Shown: piece by piece, positions 1 to 8,454 of the stretch
How the letters are laid out: each line of letters starts with the position of its first letter
Position numbering within the stretch: the first letter of the stretch is position 1
Source of the DNA: an uncultured Draconibacterium sp.
GTDB taxonomy: Bacteria > Bacteroidota > Bacteroidia > Bacteroidales > Prolixibacteraceae
DNA length: 64,000 nt
Direction of reading: 5' to 3'
NCBI RefSeq assembly: GCF_963676735.1
Contig: NZ_OY781464.1
Location: forward strand, 4,931,001 to 4,995,000
Notes under the pieces: generated by a model
What the model saw: the letters and a program-made list of their open reading frames with translations, nothing else
What the model was told of the DNA's origin: nothing
The model's database searches: none
Program-made: the position numbers and the translations under genes

Positions 1-256
1 ATAAAAAACGCACTATTGTTTTTTTTCTGAATCCTGCACTTTCCGGATCTATCGATCTGAAAAAGCGGGTGCCCAGCCATAAAAACAGTTCCAACTGGAT
101 AAAGGTTAGAACCAGCATATTTAAGAGTCCGGCATGAAATATCTTTTGAAGCAGGATAAGACTAAAAACGATGCTAATTGCCATTGCCCCTGCCAATATT
201 TGCAGGTGTTTAATCAGTTGTTTTGTTATTTTTTTAGTTGTTGCCAGGTTTGCCAT
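1..256 (-). CDS. Membrane protein, partial, runs off left edge
   Basis: On the minus strand an ATG at 256 opens a frame that stays open to the left edge, giving the first 85 residues of a protein. The N-terminus is basic (MANLATTKKITKQLIKHLQ) and is followed by two hydrophobic stretches at about residues 24-36 and 44-62, so this is probably an integral membrane protein. The family is not recognisable from this fragment. The frame is uninterrupted and the composition is membrane-like, but there is no obvious promoter upstream and the C-terminus lies outside the window, so the gene call itself is only moderately supported. Confidence 0.45.
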   Translation of the reverse strand, partial: MANLATTKKITKQLIKHLQILAGAMAISIVFSLILLQKIFHAGLLNMLVLTFIQLELFLWLGTRFFRSIDPESAGFRKKTIVRFL

Positions 257-603
257 TTTTGGTTCTATGAAGATAATAAAAAACAATTTCAGAAGAACAT
301 TTTTTCCAGAGCTGAACGCGACGCTCAGCTGCGGGAAAATTGAGCGTTTTAATTTCTTACGTACCTTATTTCTACGTTGCCCTTGTTAATGTAAAGTTGC
401 TGAAAGCTTAGCTAATATGAAAAAAATAGTTGCTGGATGGGTGATTTTACGGTACGAATGGTAAACGGGTTTTGCTAAACTGGTGCAACAGCCTTTTGGC
501 CACTTTTCTAAGATTGCAGGTTTGGGGCATAAAAAATCCGGTCTCAAAACAAGACCGGATTTTTTATTTCGTATAATTTGAAGCTTTGTTTTACAGCTAA
601 TTG
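257..603. other. Intergenic region with one terminator
   Basis: No credible gene is seen between the left-edge gene and the helicase. Short open frames exist but lack coding character. The one clear element is the bidirectional hairpin terminator at 531-565. Confidence 0.6.
531..565 (-). terminator. Rho-independent terminator of the RNA helicase gene
   Basis: A perfect 14-bp inverted repeat (AAAAAATCCGGTCT paired with its complement) encloses a 7-base loop and is flanked by A and T runs, so it can work in both directions. It lies about 40 bases beyond the stop of the leftward helicase gene. Confidence 0.85.
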
Positions 604-2271
604 TTATTTCTTTTTGTTGGCAATTTCAATATTTACTTTTTGCCCTCTGAACCGGGCATTTTTAAATGCTTTTACCAACTCGTTTTCGTACCTCGAGTCG
701 ATTTCGAAAAATGAGAAGCCTTTCAACACTTCGATGCTGCCAATATCGATGCTTTTGCCCGGAGTGTTTTGGTTAATTAAATCGATGATGGCTCGTTTGT
801 TGACGCCACTTTTTTTACCAAGGCTAAAAAAGAAACGCGACATATTACCTCTGTTTCCACGGCCTTTTCCCCGGTCGCCACGTTCACGTCCGTCGCGTCC
901 GCCTTTTCTACGTTCGCCCCGCATCGATTCCTTCTCGCGGGCTTCGTCAACATTTATATCTTTGGCGTTTTCGTAGTATTTTAAAAAGCGGTTAAACTCG
1001 ACTGATACAAAATGTTTTATCAGATCTTCCCGCTCGAGCCAGGCTAGTTTTTTATAAATAACCGGCATAAATTCGCCAATCTGTTCGTTGTTAACTTCCA
1101 CTTTTTCAACCTTGTCAATAAGGTTGAAGAGTTGTTTTTCGCAAATTTCTTTTCCTAAAGGAACCGCAACTTTTAGGAATTTCTTACCAACTTTTTTTTC
1201 TACATCGCGTAGTTTTCCTTTCTCGCGCATGTGTATCAGCGTAATTGAAATTCCTCGTTTTCCGGCACGTCCTGTTCGTCCGCTACGGTGGATGTATACC
1301 TCCGGGTCGTCGGGCAGGTTATAGTTAATTACGTGGGTAAGGTCGTTAACGTCGAGCCCGCGTGCGGCAACATCGGTAGCTACCAGCATTTGCAGGTGTT
1401 TGCTTCGGAAACGCGACATTACGTGGTCGCGCTGCGCCTGCGAAAGATCGCCATGCAGTGCATCGGCATTATAACCGTCTTGCATTAACTTGTCGGCCAC
1501 ATCTTTAGTTTCGGCACGTGTACGGCAAAAAATAATGCCATAAATATTCGGGTTAATATCGGCTACCCGTTTTAGTGCAATATAGCGGTCTTTGGCATGT
1601 ACCAGGTAGTAATTATGCTCCACATTTTCAGCGGCTGTATTTTTTTTGCCCACTGAAATTTCATGCGGATCGGTCATGTATTTGTTGGCAATGGAGACAA
1701 TTTCTTTAGGCATGGTTGCCGAAAACAACAAGGTTTGTTTTTCTGCCGGAGTGTCGGCCAAGATAGCATCCAGGTCGTCTTTAAATCCCATCGAAAGCAT
1801 TTCGTCTGCTTCATCAAGTACCAACCACTTAATCTCGTGTACCCTTAGTTTTTTTCGTTTTATCAGGTCGAGCGTACGGCCCGGTGTTCCCACAACAATT
1901 TGAGCTCCTTTTTCAAGAGCCGTAATTTGCTTTCTGATGTCGGAACCGCCATATAAAGTTGCAATTTTTGCTCCGTTAATATTTTTCGAAAAGTTCTGCA
2001 AATCATTGGCAATTTGTAGTGCCAATTCGCGAGTCGGACTTAATATTAAGGCTTGTGGTGCTTTTACCGAACTGTCGAACTGCTGAACAATGGGTAAGCC
2101 AAATGCCGCTGTTTTTCCCGTTCCTGTTTGTGCCAACGCAACCATATCCTGGTCGCTTTCCAATAAAAACGGGATGGTTTTTTCTTGTACCGGCGTGGGA
2201 TTTTCAAAGCCAAGTTCCTGAATGGCACTTAAAATTTCGGCTTTTAACCCCATTGTTTCAAATAAACTCAT
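604..2271 (-). CDS. deaD: DEAD-box ATP-dependent RNA helicase
   Basis: This 555-residue protein carries the complete DEAD-box motif series: Q motif (GFENPTPVQ), motif I AQTGTGKTAAF, Ia PTRELALQ, TPGR, II DEAD, III SAT and VI HRSGRTGRAGKRG. After the two RecA-like domains comes a basic Arg/Gly-rich linker (near residues 430-470) and a C-terminal domain of about 75 residues resembling the DbpA-type RNA-binding fold. The family unwinds short RNA duplexes with ATP in ribosome assembly and cold-adapted RNA turnover. The ATG at 2271 is preferred over an in-frame TTG two codons upstream; a -7 element lies about 25 bases before it. It is a single gene with its own terminator at 531-565. Confidence 0.95.
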   Translation of the reverse strand: MSLFETMGLKAEILSAIQELGFENPTPVQEKTIPFLLESDQDMVALAQTGTGKTAAFGLPIVQQFDSSVKAPQALILSPTRELALQIANDLQNFSKNINGAKIATLYGGSDIRKQITALEKGAQIVVGTPGRTLDLIKRKKLRVHEIKWLVLDEADEMLSMGFKDDLDAILADTPAEKQTLLFSATMPKEIVSIANKYMTDPHEISVGKKNTAAENVEHNYYLVHAKDRYIALKRVADINPNIYGIIFCRTRAETKDVADKLMQDGYNADALHGDLSQAQRDHVMSRFRSKHLQMLVATDVAARGLDVNDLTHVINYNLPDDPEVYIHRSGRTGRAGKRGISITLIHMREKGKLRDVEKKVGKKFLKVAVPLGKEICEKQLFNLIDKVEKVEVNNEQIGEFMPVIYKKLAWLEREDLIKHFVSVEFNRFLKYYENAKDINVDEAREKESMRGERRKGGRDGRERGDRGKGRGNRGNMSRFFFSLGKKSGVNKRAIIDLINQNTPGKSIDIGSIEVLKGFSFFEIDSRYENELVKAFKNARFRGQKVNIEIANKKK

Positions 2272-2293
2272 ATTCAATTTTTTAAAGTGGGCG

Positions 2294-2301
2294 CAAAGGT
2301 A
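2294..2301 (-). promoter_or_regulatory. -7 promoter element of the RNA helicase gene
   Basis: The minus strand reads TACCTTTG here, an exact match to the Bacteroidota TAnnTTTG element, 23 bases before the ATG at 2271. No convincing -33 TTTG was found. Confidence 0.6.
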
Positions 2302-2451
2302 CTCTTTTTATTTGTATTTCAGGTGCTTATGCTGTGTTCTTTCTTAAATTTAACGTTGTTGAAGAAATGTGGAAATGCTTGCGCACCATTTTTATACGTT
2401 TATGTTTTCCATTTTTAACATTCAAATCGCATAAATTTCTTAGCAATGGCT

Positions 2452-2459
2452 TACATTTG
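2452..2459 (+). promoter_or_regulatory. -7 promoter element of the outer-membrane protein gene
   Basis: TACATTTG matches TAnnTTTG and ends 31 bases before the ATG at 2491. It sits inside the longest open frame, which argues that translation starts at 2491 rather than at 2446. Confidence 0.6.
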
Positions 2460-2490
2460 CTGGTATTCATATTCAAAGCAACTGTTAGAT

Positions 2491-3312
2491 ATGAAGCGAC
2501 TAAAACCCATTGAAAAAATTATACTGTTTCAGCTTGTATTGCTTGTTTGCTTGTGTTTATCTGGCTTGCGGGTTGGTGCCCAGGAAACCGACACCATTAT
2601 CCCGATAGATAATCCGAAACGGTTTTTACGCAAGATTGACATCACTGAAGTTACACATAATGGATTAAACCTTTGGCAAGACAAATTCTCAGGTCATTGG
2701 GCTGGATTCGATTTTGGTTTTAATATGCTGCTTAATCCCGATTATTCGGCTTATCAATCAGAATTTATGGAGAACGATGTTTTTCGTTCCAATTCGGCGT
2801 ATGTCAATGTTTTTCAGCAAAGTATCGGCTTGCAAAAAAACAGGAATGCCATTGGTCTGGTTACAGGGCTTGGTCTGCACCTGCAAAGTTACCGGCTTGA
2901 TGATAATACTACAATTGTAAAAGGAAGCGATGGCGTTATTACGCCAGAGTTCCTTTATTTTAACGAAAACCAGAAATCGAAATTGGCTCTTGAATCGTTG
3001 ACCCTGCCTTTGCTGCTTGAGTTTCAAATTCCAATCAATCATTTTGATAACCGGATATTTATTTCAGCCGGAGTGATGGGTAGCTTTCGTTTAAGTAGCC
3101 ACACAAAAATTAAATACAAAGACGAAAAGAAAGAAAAACTGAAAGTGGTAGATGATTTTTCGATGCATAGGTTTAAGTATTCGCTTATGTTACGCACCGG
3201 TTACCGTTGGTTTAAAGTATTTGCATCATACGATTTGGTTCCGCTGTTTAAGACGGAAAAAGGTCCTGAACTAACGCCTTTTACATTCGGTATAACATTA
3301 TTGGCTTTTTAG
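2491..3312 (+). CDS. Outer-membrane beta-barrel protein, probable
   Basis: A 273-residue protein with a clear signal peptide (MKRLKPIEKI, then a long hydrophobic core ending GLRVGAQ), followed by a mature region of alternating aromatic and polar segments ending in FTFGITLLAF, as in Bacteroidota outer-membrane barrels (PorT-like/outer_membrane_beta-barrel families). Sequences such as GFDFGFNMLL, RIFISAGVMGSFR and LMLRTGYRWFKVFASYD look like barrel strands. The ATG at 2491 is chosen because it starts the signal peptide and follows the promoter at 2452. The gene stands alone between the divergent helicase and pepE. Its specific function is unknown. Confidence 0.7.
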   Translation: MKRLKPIEKIILFQLVLLVCLCLSGLRVGAQETDTIIPIDNPKRFLRKIDITEVTHNGLNLWQDKFSGHWAGFDFGFNMLLNPDYSAYQSEFMENDVFRSNSAYVNVFQQSIGLQKNRNAIGLVTGLGLHLQSYRLDDNTTIVKGSDGVITPEFLYFNENQKSKLALESLTLPLLLEFQIPINHFDNRIFISAGVMGSFRLSSHTKIKYKDEKKEKLKVVDDFSMHRFKYSLMLRTGYRWFKVFASYDLVPLFKTEKGPELTPFTFGITLLAF

Positions 3313-3441
3313 TGTGTTTGTTAAGTATTGTACAGGTAAGCCAAAGGGCTTGTATGAATAAGAAAAAAAGCCAATAATTATCATAGAAAAATTCATGAAC
3401 TTTACGGTAATTGCAATCCAAACAATAATCCATCAGAAAAA

Positions 3442-4146
3442 ATGAAACTGTTATTAATTAGTAATTCAACAATGCCGGGTGAGCCTTATCTGGACTATCC
3501 AAAGAATGAGATAAAAAAATTTCTGGGAGAGGAGCCTGTAACTGCCGTTTTTATTCCTTATGCAGCGGTAACTTTTTCGTTTGATACCTATTGCGAGAAG
3601 GTAGAAGAGCGCTTCGCGGAAATTGGTCATCATGTAAAGGGGATTCACACTTTCAGCGATCCGGTTAAAGCAATTCAAGAAGCAAAAGCCATTGTGGTAG
3701 GTGGGGGAAATACCTGGCAACTGGTACGAATGCTTCATGATAAGAAATTGATGAACCCGATAAGGGAACGCGTTTATAACGGAGTACCGTATATTGGTTG
3801 GAGCGCCGGCTCGAATGTTGCCTGTCCAACGTTACGAACAACCAATGATATGCCAATTGTCGACCCAAAAGGATTTGATTGTACCGGACTAATACCTTTT
3901 CAGATTAATCCGCACTATTTGGATGCCAACCCTGAGGGGCATGGTGGCGAAACACGTGAACAGCGAATTCAGGAGTTTCTGGAGATTAATCCGGAGTGCT
4001 ACGTTGCTGGTTTGCGCGAAGGAACGATGTTTAAGATAGAAGAAGGAACGATTGATTTGATCGGAACCCGGACCTGCCGAGTTTTTAAGAAAGGACAAGA
4101 TCCGTTAGAGTTGGCGGCAGGTGATGATTTTGGTTTTTTGCTTTAG
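3442..4146 (+). CDS. pepE: Peptidase E (alpha-aspartyl dipeptidase)
   Basis: This 234-residue protein matches the S51 dipeptidase E family along its length. It has the GGGNTWQL segment and the nucleophile elbow GWSAGSN, whose serine is catalytic, followed by PFQINPHYLD with the likely catalytic histidine. The enzyme cleaves N-terminal Asp-Xaa dipeptides in the cytoplasm; no signal peptide is present. The length is normal for the family and the start is the only ATG in a suitable place. A strong terminator follows at 4182, so it is probably monocistronic. Confidence 0.95.
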   Translation: MKLLLISNSTMPGEPYLDYPKNEIKKFLGEEPVTAVFIPYAAVTFSFDTYCEKVEERFAEIGHHVKGIHTFSDPVKAIQEAKAIVVGGGNTWQLVRMLHDKKLMNPIRERVYNGVPYIGWSAGSNVACPTLRTTNDMPIVDPKGFDCTGLIPFQINPHYLDANPEGHGGETREQRIQEFLEINPECYVAGLREGTMFKIEEGTIDLIGTRTCRVFKKGQDPLELAAGDDFGFLL

Positions 4147-4181
4147 CAGAAAATTTTCAATAACCATTATAAAACAACATA

Positions 4182-4209
4182 AACCGGATATTTTTATCCG
4201 GTTTTTTTT
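4182..4209 (+). terminator. Rho-independent terminator after pepE
   Basis: AACCGGATA and TATCCGGTT form a perfect 9-bp stem with a 4-base T loop, followed by a run of T. Confidence 0.9.
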
Positions 4210-4263
4210 GTTCCTGTAGTTAACATTAATTCTTCTGCCTGCTGTTTTTATCCGGTTCTGGTT

Positions 4264-4296
4264 TTTGTTTTGCCCTAAAAGTATTGTTTACCTTTG
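4264..4296 (+). promoter_or_regulatory. Bacteroidota-type promoter of the AspT/YidE transporter
   Basis: TTTG at 4264-4267 and TACCTTTG at 4289-4296 match the -33 and -7 elements with 21 bases between them, within the known spacing. Transcription would start near 4303, leaving a short leader before the ATG at 4315. Confidence 0.75.
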
Positions 4297-4314
4297 TATG
4301 CAAATAAATCACCC

Positions 4315-5901
4315 ATGGAACTACTCGGAAATAGCTATTTTGCCCTGTTTGTAATTATTGCGTTGGGCTTTATTGTTGGCCGCATAAAAATATTCGGCTT
4401 GTCGCTTGATGTGTCGGCAGTAATTTTTGTAGCACTGGTTTTTGGTCATTACGGAGTTGTAATCCCAAAAGATTTTCAGTATCTGGGCTTGGTTCTTTTT
4501 ATTTTTACCATTGGAATTCAGGCTGGGCCGGGATTTTTCGAGTCGTTTAAAAAAGAAGGTCGGCAACTGGCCGGTTTTGCCTCTTTGCTTATTGTGTTGG
4601 CCTCGCTGATAACTGTGCTGGTAATTACATTGTTTCATGTCGATCCAAATATAGCAGTAGGATTATTAACCGGTTCGTTAACGAGTACGCCGGGCCTGGC
4701 TGCAGCCATTGATTATACCGGGTCGCCACTGGCTTCAATCGGATACGGAGTAGGTTATCCATTTGGAGTAATTGGTGTGATTTTATTTATTCGGTTTTTA
4801 CCTAAAATATTGGGTAGCCCTGTTTCAAAGGCAGAAGAAGAGTATAAATCAGTGTTAAATGATCAGTATCCGGAGGTGGTGAAGCGCAATTTTATTGTTG
4901 AGAATGAAAACGTTGTGGGGAAATCGATTGGCGCATTACGAATTCGGTTTATGACCAAAGCGGTAGTTTCAAGAGTGGTGCATGAAGGTGTTGCTGTAAC
5001 TCCAAGCCCTGAAACCGTATTGTACAAGGGCGATCTCATAAAAGCAGTGGGGACTGAGGAGGCTCTGAAAAATGTGGAATTGTTAATTGGGCCTAAAACA
5101 GAACAGGAAATTACTATCGATCCGAAGTACGATGTTCGCTCGGTTTTGGTAACCAACAAAGAAGTTGTAAATAAAACTATCGGACAAATAAACCTGCTTC
5201 AAACCTATGGAGCAACAATTACTCGTATTCGTCGGGCAGGTATTAATATTTCTCCCAGCCCGGGGTCTAAACTGCAGTTTGGCGATAAACTTGTAATTGC
5301 AAGTAGTCGTGCCAATATGGATATGGTAATAAAAATTTTTGGCAACGATCAGAAACGTCTTTCCGATACCGATATTTTACCGGTGGCTCTGGGAATAATT
5401 TTGGGTGTGTTGGTAGGTAAGGTAAGTATTTCATTAGGTTCGTTTGCTTTTAGTTTGGGGCTTACCGGAGGAGTACTTGTTGTGGCCTTAATCTTAAGTC
5501 GTATAGGTAAAACCGGCCCCATATTATGGACCATGACCGGAGCTGCCAATCAATTAATCAGGCAGTTTGGTTTGTTATTGTTTCTGGCTGCCGTTGGTAC
5601 CGGCGCAGGCCAAAAAATTGTGGAAACATTTAATGAATACGGTATTGAACTATTTTTATTTGGCGCAGCAATAACCCTCTTGCCCATGGTGGTTGCAGGG
5701 CTCCTGGGGAAATGGTTTTTTAAAATGAATATTTTATCCTTACTGGGTGCTTTAAGCGGAAGCATGACCAGCACACCTGGTCTTGCAGCAGCTGATTCAA
5801 TGACAGAAACCAATGCACACTCCATTGCTTATGCTACCGTATATCCGGTTGCCATGGTGTTGCTTATTGTTTGTGTACAGCTTATTACTATGTTTTTCTA
5901 A
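4315..5901 (+). CDS. AspT/YidE-family transporter with RCK-C domains
   Basis: A 528-residue integral membrane protein built as two homologous membrane halves around a soluble middle. Each half contains the diagnostic signature: GLLTGSLTSTPGLAAA near residue 118 and LGALSGSMTSTPGLAAA near residue 480. The middle part (about residues 180-340) contains two TrkA-C-like (RCK_C) domains, seen in repeated phrases such as VGKSIGALRIR and VNKTIGQINLL. Family members are aspartate:alanine-type exchangers or uncharacterised anion transporters; the substrate cannot be read from sequence. The ATG at 4315 is used because the upstream in-frame TTG at 4294 lies inside the -7 promoter element. Confidence 0.88.
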   Translation: MELLGNSYFALFVIIALGFIVGRIKIFGLSLDVSAVIFVALVFGHYGVVIPKDFQYLGLVLFIFTIGIQAGPGFFESFKKEGRQLAGFASLLIVLASLITVLVITLFHVDPNIAVGLLTGSLTSTPGLAAAIDYTGSPLASIGYGVGYPFGVIGVILFIRFLPKILGSPVSKAEEEYKSVLNDQYPEVVKRNFIVENENVVGKSIGALRIRFMTKAVVSRVVHEGVAVTPSPETVLYKGDLIKAVGTEEALKNVELLIGPKTEQEITIDPKYDVRSVLVTNKEVVNKTIGQINLLQTYGATITRIRRAGINISPSPGSKLQFGDKLVIASSRANMDMVIKIFGNDQKRLSDTDILPVALGIILGVLVGKVSISLGSFAFSLGLTGGVLVVALILSRIGKTGPILWTMTGAANQLIRQFGLLLFLAAVGTGAGQKIVETFNEYGIELFLFGAAITLLPMVVAGLLGKWFFKMNILSLLGALSGSMTSTPGLAAADSMTETNAHSIAYATVYPVAMVLLIVCVQLITMFF

Positions 5902-5957
5902 CAGATAAGAACAGGCGAGAATAAAAGCTAACAGATCATTGTTGCCTGTATTCGCTT

Positions 5958-7406
5958 TTAGTCCTCGTAAATCGATTTCATTTTATAAACATCCAGTTTG
6001 TCAACTCCCAGTTCTCCTCCATTGGTAAAAAGTACGGCATCGGTTGCTTTTTCGTCTGGTGTAAAACAGTTGGAAATTACAGCTTGCCCATCGTTTGCAA
6101 ATATTTCAATGGAAGAGCGGTCTAAAAGAATCTCAAGTTTTATTTTATTGTTTACAGCCGGAAGCGGCACCGTGCATCCTAATACCGATAAGGTGCCACG
6201 CTTCACATTGTACAGAATTTCTGTGCCTGTTGCTTTGTTGCTATGGCGTAACATAAATCCAAAATTATCAGCGGTTTTTAAGTCGAATTCTCCAATAATG
6301 TGCAAACAATCACCCGATACTTTTTTTAGTTTGTTGTCGTTTATTCCGGGTATAACATTCTTATTCTCCCATGTATACTGTTTGTCGTGCAATAATTCAA
6401 TTTCAGAAACAGGTTTCCGAATGAGTTTATAGCCACTGTCGAATTTTGTAAGCCTTAGTTCGCACGGAAACGACATTTGCCCGTTAAAGGGCATGTCGGG
6501 GAATTTACCATCACGCATCCAGGCAATTTGTATCACACGCCCGTCTGATTGCGGAATATTACTCCAGGTTTGTGTAGCATAGTAATTTTTCCCCCAGTCG
6601 CTTTTTAATTTGGCGCTTTCTGGAGCAAAGGTTTTTCCGTCAAAACTTCCCATCAGGTAGCTGCCATCGCCATCAAAAAGCACCCACTTTACTTCATCGG
6701 GGCGGTTGGTAACTGTAAATTTTACCAGGTCGGGGCATTCGTAAAAACCGGCAATATGACTTTCCCATTTCCAGTCGATAAGATTGTTTGAGGTGTAGAA
6801 TGATACACCTTTCGAATTTTCATCTTCATTTTGTTTGCGGTAAAGCACCATAATCCACGTTCCGCTTTCTTCATGCCAAATTACTTTTGGATCGCGGGCA
6901 TCATCTTTTTCATCAAAAGGAATAATGGGGTTACCCTCGTATTTTTTCCAGGTTCGGCCTTTATCTGTGCTGTAGGCCATACGTTGCCCGCAATGCTGGC
7001 TGGTGTAAAAGGCTACCAGTGTTTTGGTATCGTTGGTTTGTTTGTTTAGCAGGTTTTGTTCGTCAACAATTGCCGACCCCGAAAAGGCCGTACATTTCTC
7101 CTTATCGGTTGATTCCTCATCAGGGTACAGCGCAATTGGAAAATGTTGCCAATGCACCAGGTCGGTGCTAATGGTGTGCCCCCAATGCATGTAGCCCCAT
7201 TCATTTCCATTGGGGTTGTATTGGTAAAACATATGATACTCGTTATCATAAAAAACAAGTCCATTAGGGTCGTTGTGCCAGTTTTTTTCCGGCGTAAAAT
7301 GAAATTGCGGACGATAAATTTCATCGTAAATATTTTTCTCGTTATTTTTTGAAGATGTGCTAATTGTCAGTACAATAGCGAGTAAGGCTGTTGATAAAAA
7401 GTTCAT
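5958..7406 (-). CDS. Secreted GH32 beta-fructosidase (levanase/inulinase/invertase type)
   Basis: The 482-residue protein begins with a signal peptide and shows the three GH32 catalytic motifs: WHNDPNGL with nucleophile Asp46, RDP at 171-173 (transition-state stabiliser) and ECPD at 223-226 with acid/base Glu223. The five-bladed propeller is followed by the usual C-terminal beta-sandwich (about residue 340 on), including DRSSIEIFANDGQ. It should hydrolyse beta-fructosides such as levan, inulin or sucrose outside the cytoplasm. No lipobox cysteine is seen, so it is probably periplasmic or secreted. It is isolated: no SusC/SusD, fructokinase or sugar transporter is adjacent. Confidence 0.92.
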   Translation of the reverse strand: MNFLSTALLAIVLTISTSSKNNEKNIYDEIYRPQFHFTPEKNWHNDPNGLVFYDNEYHMFYQYNPNGNEWGYMHWGHTISTDLVHWQHFPIALYPDEESTDKEKCTAFSGSAIVDEQNLLNKQTNDTKTLVAFYTSQHCGQRMAYSTDKGRTWKKYEGNPIIPFDEKDDARDPKVIWHEESGTWIMVLYRKQNEDENSKGVSFYTSNNLIDWKWESHIAGFYECPDLVKFTVTNRPDEVKWVLFDGDGSYLMGSFDGKTFAPESAKLKSDWGKNYYATQTWSNIPQSDGRVIQIAWMRDGKFPDMPFNGQMSFPCELRLTKFDSGYKLIRKPVSEIELLHDKQYTWENKNVIPGINDNKLKKVSGDCLHIIGEFDLKTADNFGFMLRHSNKATGTEILYNVKRGTLSVLGCTVPLPAVNNKIKLEILLDRSSIEIFANDGQAVISNCFTPDEKATDAVLFTNGGELGVDKLDVYKMKSIYED

Positions 7407-7529
7407 AAAATTCTGAATCTAAATTTTTGTTGTCAGGCTAAACTTATGAAAAATTATTTGGTTTAATAAAATTAATTCATACATTTACATCCACAAACCC
7501 ATAGATATAGAACCGTTCTTTGATTGGCG

Positions 7530-7576
7530 CTTTTGATTTTCAACACAACATCAATCATCAATTTTAAAATCAAAAG
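7530..7576 (+). repeat. Perfect 11-bp inverted repeat in leader
   Basis: CTTTTGATTTT at 7530-7540 and AAAATCAAAAG at 7566-7576 form a perfect stem around a 25-base loop. A T-rich stretch follows at 7579-7590, so it could act as a weak terminator or as part of the structured leader. Confidence 0.6.
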
Positions 7577-7637
7577 TTGTATTTTTTTTGCATTAAAAAC
7601 CTTTTTTTAAAGGGAAGATAATTTGAGGAGGTAAGCA

Positions 7638-7676
7638 ACAAACCCAACGCTTTACACAAATACAAACGGGTGTAAA
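7638..7676 (+). repeat. Leader hairpin module C
   Basis: ACAAACCC at 7638 is followed by a perfect 7-bp stem, TTTACAC (7651-7657) with GTGTAAA (7670-7676), whose 12-base loop contains the variant ACAAACGG at 7662. The two octamers start 24 bases apart, as in module B. An overlapping alternative stem, GTAAGC with GCTTTAC, would put the first octamer in a loop. Confidence 0.55.
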
Positions 7677-7780
7677 TCGGCTTCTTACTTATGCAATGTT
7701 ATTTTTTCGGATCAATTGGTTTGCAAGGGATTATTCCGTATCAAAAGAATGTTTCATTATTTATAATTAAGAAGATAGAA

Positions 7781-7820
7781 CCTAATTTAAGTTGTAATGA
7801 AGCAAAACCATTTAATTATT
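7781..7820 (+). repeat. Diverged copy of the metalloprotease start region
   Basis: CCTAATTTAAGTTGTAATGA followed by CATTTAATTATT repeats, with few changes, the sequence at 8439-8472 that contains the start codon of the first metalloprotease. The copied ATG at 7797 opens only a 20-codon frame ending at 7859. This suggests that the leader and gene start were once duplicated and this copy decayed. Confidence 0.6.
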
Positions 7821-7901
7821 CAGGACGCTGATATTTCCAGGAAAGGATTTAGTTACTAGCCATAGTTGAGCGCAACTTGTTGAGTTTAGATTTTGGTTTC
7901 A

Positions 7902-7940
7902 ACAAACCCATTGATTTGCATAACAAACCCGGTAAATCAA
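7902..7940 (+). repeat. Leader hairpin module A
   Basis: ACAAACCC at 7902 is followed by TTGATTT (7911-7917) pairing perfectly with AAATCAA (7934-7940). The 16-base loop contains a second ACAAACCC at 7923, 21 bases after the first. The layout is the same as in modules B and C although the stem bases differ. Confidence 0.6.
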
Positions 7941-8315
7941 AACTGAAACAGAAAATCGGAAAACAAGTAAGAGGGAGAAAACACGATTGAAATTATGGTG
8001 TGTAAAAATCGGAGTGCCTTGTAGGTAGAAACAGTAAAAATGCCTTAAGGAATCTGCACCAAGTCAATCAGCAAATTATCCCAATTTCCTGTTTTTATCT
8101 CAAAAGTATTTACAAGTCTCAGCTTCTTGTCCAACGTTTTTGGTTAATCAGCAGATTGTCATTCAGCAATTATAATTAGAGTTTTTTCTTGTTTGTAATG
8201 ATCTTTGTAATGAAGATTTATACAGAACTATAAATAAAAGAAGAAGTCGTTTTCCAAGAAGATTAAGTTCTTTGTTTACTGAAAAAAGTCTTAGGAAATA
8301 AGCAAAGCGGGAGAT

Positions 8316-8358
8316 ACAAACCCACTGTTTCAATAACAAACAAACCCGATTGAAACAG
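8316..8358 (+). repeat. Leader hairpin module B
   Basis: ACAAACCC at 8316 is followed by CTGTTTCAAT (8325-8334) pairing perfectly over 10 bp with ATTGAAACAG (8349-8358). The 14-base loop contains a second ACAAACCC at 8340, 24 bases after the first. Confidence 0.6.
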
Positions 8359-8383
8359 GTACACCGCCAGTAAGTTTCCTAAA

Positions 8384-8423
8384 CATGCCGTAAGGCCTTT
8401 GCGCTTATTGATCTTGCGGCATG
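8384..8423 (+). repeat. Hairpin close to the metalloprotease start
   Basis: CATGCCGTAAG and CTTGCGGCATG form an 11-position stem (one G-U pair in RNA) with an 18-base loop, ending 31 bases before the ATG at 8455. It is not followed by a T run, so it is more likely a leader structure than a terminator. Confidence 0.55.
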
Positions 8424-8454
8424 GCAATTTTAACAAACCCTAATTTAAATTGTA

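Larger units (their letters stand above)
7407..8454. other. One-kilobase non-coding leader rich in hairpins and ACAAACCC motifs
   Basis: No credible gene lies in these 1048 bases between the GH32 gene and the first metalloprotease. The octamer ACAAACCC occurs seven times (starting at 7493, 7638, 7902, 7923, 8316, 8340 and 8433), plus a variant ACAAACGG at 7662. Three hairpin modules, two further hairpins and a duplicated copy of the gene-start region are present and listed separately. The element probably acts as a long regulatory leader or decayed duplicate of one; its function is unknown. Confidence 0.6.

Noticed and set aside
7797..7859. A 20-codon frame in the metalloprotease leader as a leader peptide
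   Set aside because: Its start matches the duplicated gene start, and its codons show no enrichment for one amino acid; a relic of duplication is a simpler explanation.
7638..8358. CRISPR array or integron attC array for the leader repeats
   Set aside because: Units are not identical or evenly spaced, there are no cas genes or integrase, and the conserved bases are in loops rather than in paired core sites.
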